From Erigeron canadensis (taxonomy: Eukaryota; Streptophyta; Magnoliopsida; Asterales; Asteraceae), in NCBI RefSeq assembly GCF_010389155.1, contig NC_057768.1, positions 39,225,633 through 39,289,632 of the forward strand: a stretch of DNA of 64,000 nucleotides. Reading direction: 5' to 3'. The notes under the pieces were generated by a model, which worked only from the letters and a program-made list of their open reading frames with translations, was not told the origin of the DNA and did no database searches. Of the stretch, positions 61,801 to 64,000 are shown piece after piece; the stretch's first letter is position 1, and each line of letters begins with the position of its first letter. Made by a program: the position numbers and the translations under genes.

Positions 61801-63790
61801 AAATGAGACTAACATGGACAAAATCTTTTATTATATTAAATTAGATTATACCCGTCAGATGCACGGAAACACCACAAATATTACGTAATTACTAATTACC
61901 TATGTATATTATTCTATCAAACGATAAATCAAATCATATGAAAGATCAAGTAAATATGATAAAAAGATAACTATAAACTACTTTTATGATGAGGTTTGAA
62001 TGAAACTAATTGATGAAATTACATGTTTTACATTATTGTATTGTACAACACCTTAATGCATTTTTGGTGGCGTCTAAATGTTTGTGGTGTAAAATAGTCT
62101 GGAAAGAATAAAAAAACATATAGTATGCATAAACTAATTAAACAATAATGCATTAAAACAAACTGTATACTTTAAATTAATAAAATAAAACTTAGTTAGA
62201 AATAGTATTAAAATAAAACTTAGTTAGAAAATTTTTTTAAAAAATTATGTATATGAAGTTTTAGATATAGGGGTGAGATAAATTGAGTACAGGTCTTAAT
62301 TTGAGTCCAGATGGTCCATGTAACTTACACATGTGTAAGTTGTATGCGTAAGTCGTGGTGACGGTGGTCGTCGTCGCTGAAAGATCATGGTGATGGTCGG
62401 AGATGATGATGGTTGTATAACTTACACATGTGTAAGTCGTGGTGGCGGTGGTCGACGTCGCCAGAGGATCATGATGGTGGTCGGAGATGATGGCGGTGGT
62501 GGGAGGAGGTGGTTGGGATTTGAAGAGAGGGAAGAAAATCAAAATCTCTACATAATTGTATAACGGATGATAATCCATGCCTCCACACAATTATAAACTT
62601 CAAAATTACACATAAGTTATTCAAAAAACAATTTTCATGTAAGGAATAATCATCGGTTGGGCTTGATTGAAAAATTCTCAAAGGTTCTTACAAAAAAAGG
62701 GTTTTCAAATAACTTTTCACTATATATTTATATATATATATATATAAATCATATGTTTAATGATGTATGGTTAAAAGTTAGTGGAATAAAATAAGCTGGA
62801 AATAATAAAATAACATATAATATACGTAAACTAATTAAACAATATTGCATTAAAACAAAGATTATAACATTGGATACTTTAATTAAATTAATAAAATAAA
62901 GCTTAATTAGAAAATAATATTAAGAAGAACGTGTGAACTTAGTTTTAGATATATATAAATCTCAAACTTAATAATCATAATAAAAATAAAAACAATAACC
63001 TACGTACAAAAAGATTTATATGAAGTTTTAGAGATATATTAATCTCAAACTTCAAGATACAACCGACTTCAAGATATATTTCTTACTTTTTATGTTATCA
63101 CCTTTTATTTTATTTTTATTATTAATTAATGATGATTATGATTAATGATTAGGAATAATTTAAAAGACATAAAATGCTTAAAACTAAGAAATTAATGAAA
63201 AAATTACACAACATGACATGCTATCATAATTGTCAACTAAAAGAAAACATATGCTCTCTTAATTATATAGAGAAATGAGAGTTGCTCTAATAGCTTATTT
63301 ACTAATCATTTCTCTTAATTTCTTTGAATTTTCAATTTTAACTTTTTATTATATAAATAAAAATATAAAAACATATAAATGTTGATCTTGACATTTAAAT
63401 TGAACATTTAGCTTTTACGTATATCTTCTACTTAGAAATTAAAACCTTTTATGAGTTAAAATCATGCTAAATCAAATTATGCGGGATGAAAAATATCTTG
63501 TGTAAACACAAGTTTATAGATTTCATATACATCTAATTTAGAGGTTTTCAAATGTTTTTGTAGTAATTATAGAAAAGTATGTGAATGAAATTCGATCTTG
63601 GGTGATGTCACTGATCTGTAATTGCATTTATAAAATTTTTTGTGTTATAACTAGAAATATTTGAGAGATTGCTAACTGAAAAAAATAATGGAAAAAATCC
63701 ATATAAAGATAACTTATTTACAAAAATTTTCTATTAAAGGTAAGTTATTTTGTTTTCGTCTATTTAAAGGACCTTATTTTCAAAAGGTTC
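61800..63790. other. Intergenic, repeat-rich
   Basis: No gene seen. A phrase of about 80 bases (AACTAATTAAACAATAATGC and following) at 62130 recurs at 62830. ATATA runs occur near 62730. Confidence 0.4.
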
Positions 63791-63792
63791 CT

Positions 63793-64000
63793 AATAAAGG
63801 GTATCTCGTTAATTTTTGACAGACGGCGTCTGTTAAGTGCCACGTCATCAGATTTGCTGATGTGGCAGTTGACTTTGACTAACTTATGTTCGTTTGGTGA
63901 CGTGGCAAATCTGATGACATCAACAAATCTGATGACGTGACATCGGTGACGTGACACTTAACGGGAGTCGTCAGTCAAAAACTAACGACATACCCTTTAT
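63793..64000. repeat. Inverted repeat reaching the window edge
   Basis: ATAAAGGGTATCTCGTTAAT at 63793 is mirrored by ATTAACGACATACCC-type sequence at 63980-64000, and the match covers most of the first and last 60 bases. The centre contains CACGTCATCAGATTTG and its mirror. It looks like a small MITE whose right target duplication lies outside the window. Confidence 0.65.

Overview
The window is plant nuclear DNA: AT-rich, with large GT-AG introns, four intact multi-exon genes far apart, and many small transposable elements between them. The repeats (Tekay-like gypsy LTR pieces, tRNA-derived SINEs, short elements with GGT/GGC-rich cores) suggest a eudicot, possibly Asteraceae. The family is an inference; the plant assignment is firm.

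Layout. 0.57-3.7 kb (+): a complete seven-exon amino-acid permease of the BAT1/GABP type. 4.5-5.3 kb (-): a frameshifted, 5'-truncated serpin. 7.0-8.7 kb (+): a six-exon ubiquitin/SUMO-like protein whose start codon is the last three bases of exon 1. 9-32 kb: gene-poor, filled with MITEs, SINEs, a CACTA element, Helitron-like pieces and an atp9-derived mitochondrial fragment; one small two-exon gene at 19.26-19.74 kb encodes a 71-residue secreted or membrane-anchored peptide. 32.2-41.5 kb (-): a complete nine-exon PKHD-type Fe(II)/2-oxoglutarate dioxygenase; its first intron holds about 3 kb of mitochondrial DNA (nad4L, a broken atp4 and an unidentified mitochondrial frame) and its fifth intron holds a hAT MITE. 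43.3-44.1 kb (-): remnant of a hAT transposase. 45.2-48.1 kb: gypsy LTR remnant with a SINE inside. 48.9-58.3 kb (+): a complete 19-exon DExH-box RNA helicase (DHX36/DExH5-like, C-terminal double-stranded RNA-binding domain), whose first intron carries a SINE split by a solo LTR. 58.3-64 kb: intergenic with two more SINEs, Helitron-like pieces and an inverted repeat reaching the window edge.

The genes do not form a functional unit. From memory, BAT1 and DExH5 lie close together in Arabidopsis (At2g01170, At2g01130), and relatives of the ubiquitin-like and PKHD genes lie near each other on Arabidopsis chromosome 1, so the window may be an ancestral block; this needs a synteny search. I did not find a convincing new multi-gene system. 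The most interesting items are the mitochondrial insertion in an apparently live gene, the palindrome-studded foldback element, the small peptide gene, the nested insertions with clear target-site duplications, and the Helitron-like family.

Exon maps were built by hand from frame continuity and splice signals. All four large gene models keep one reading frame through every junction.
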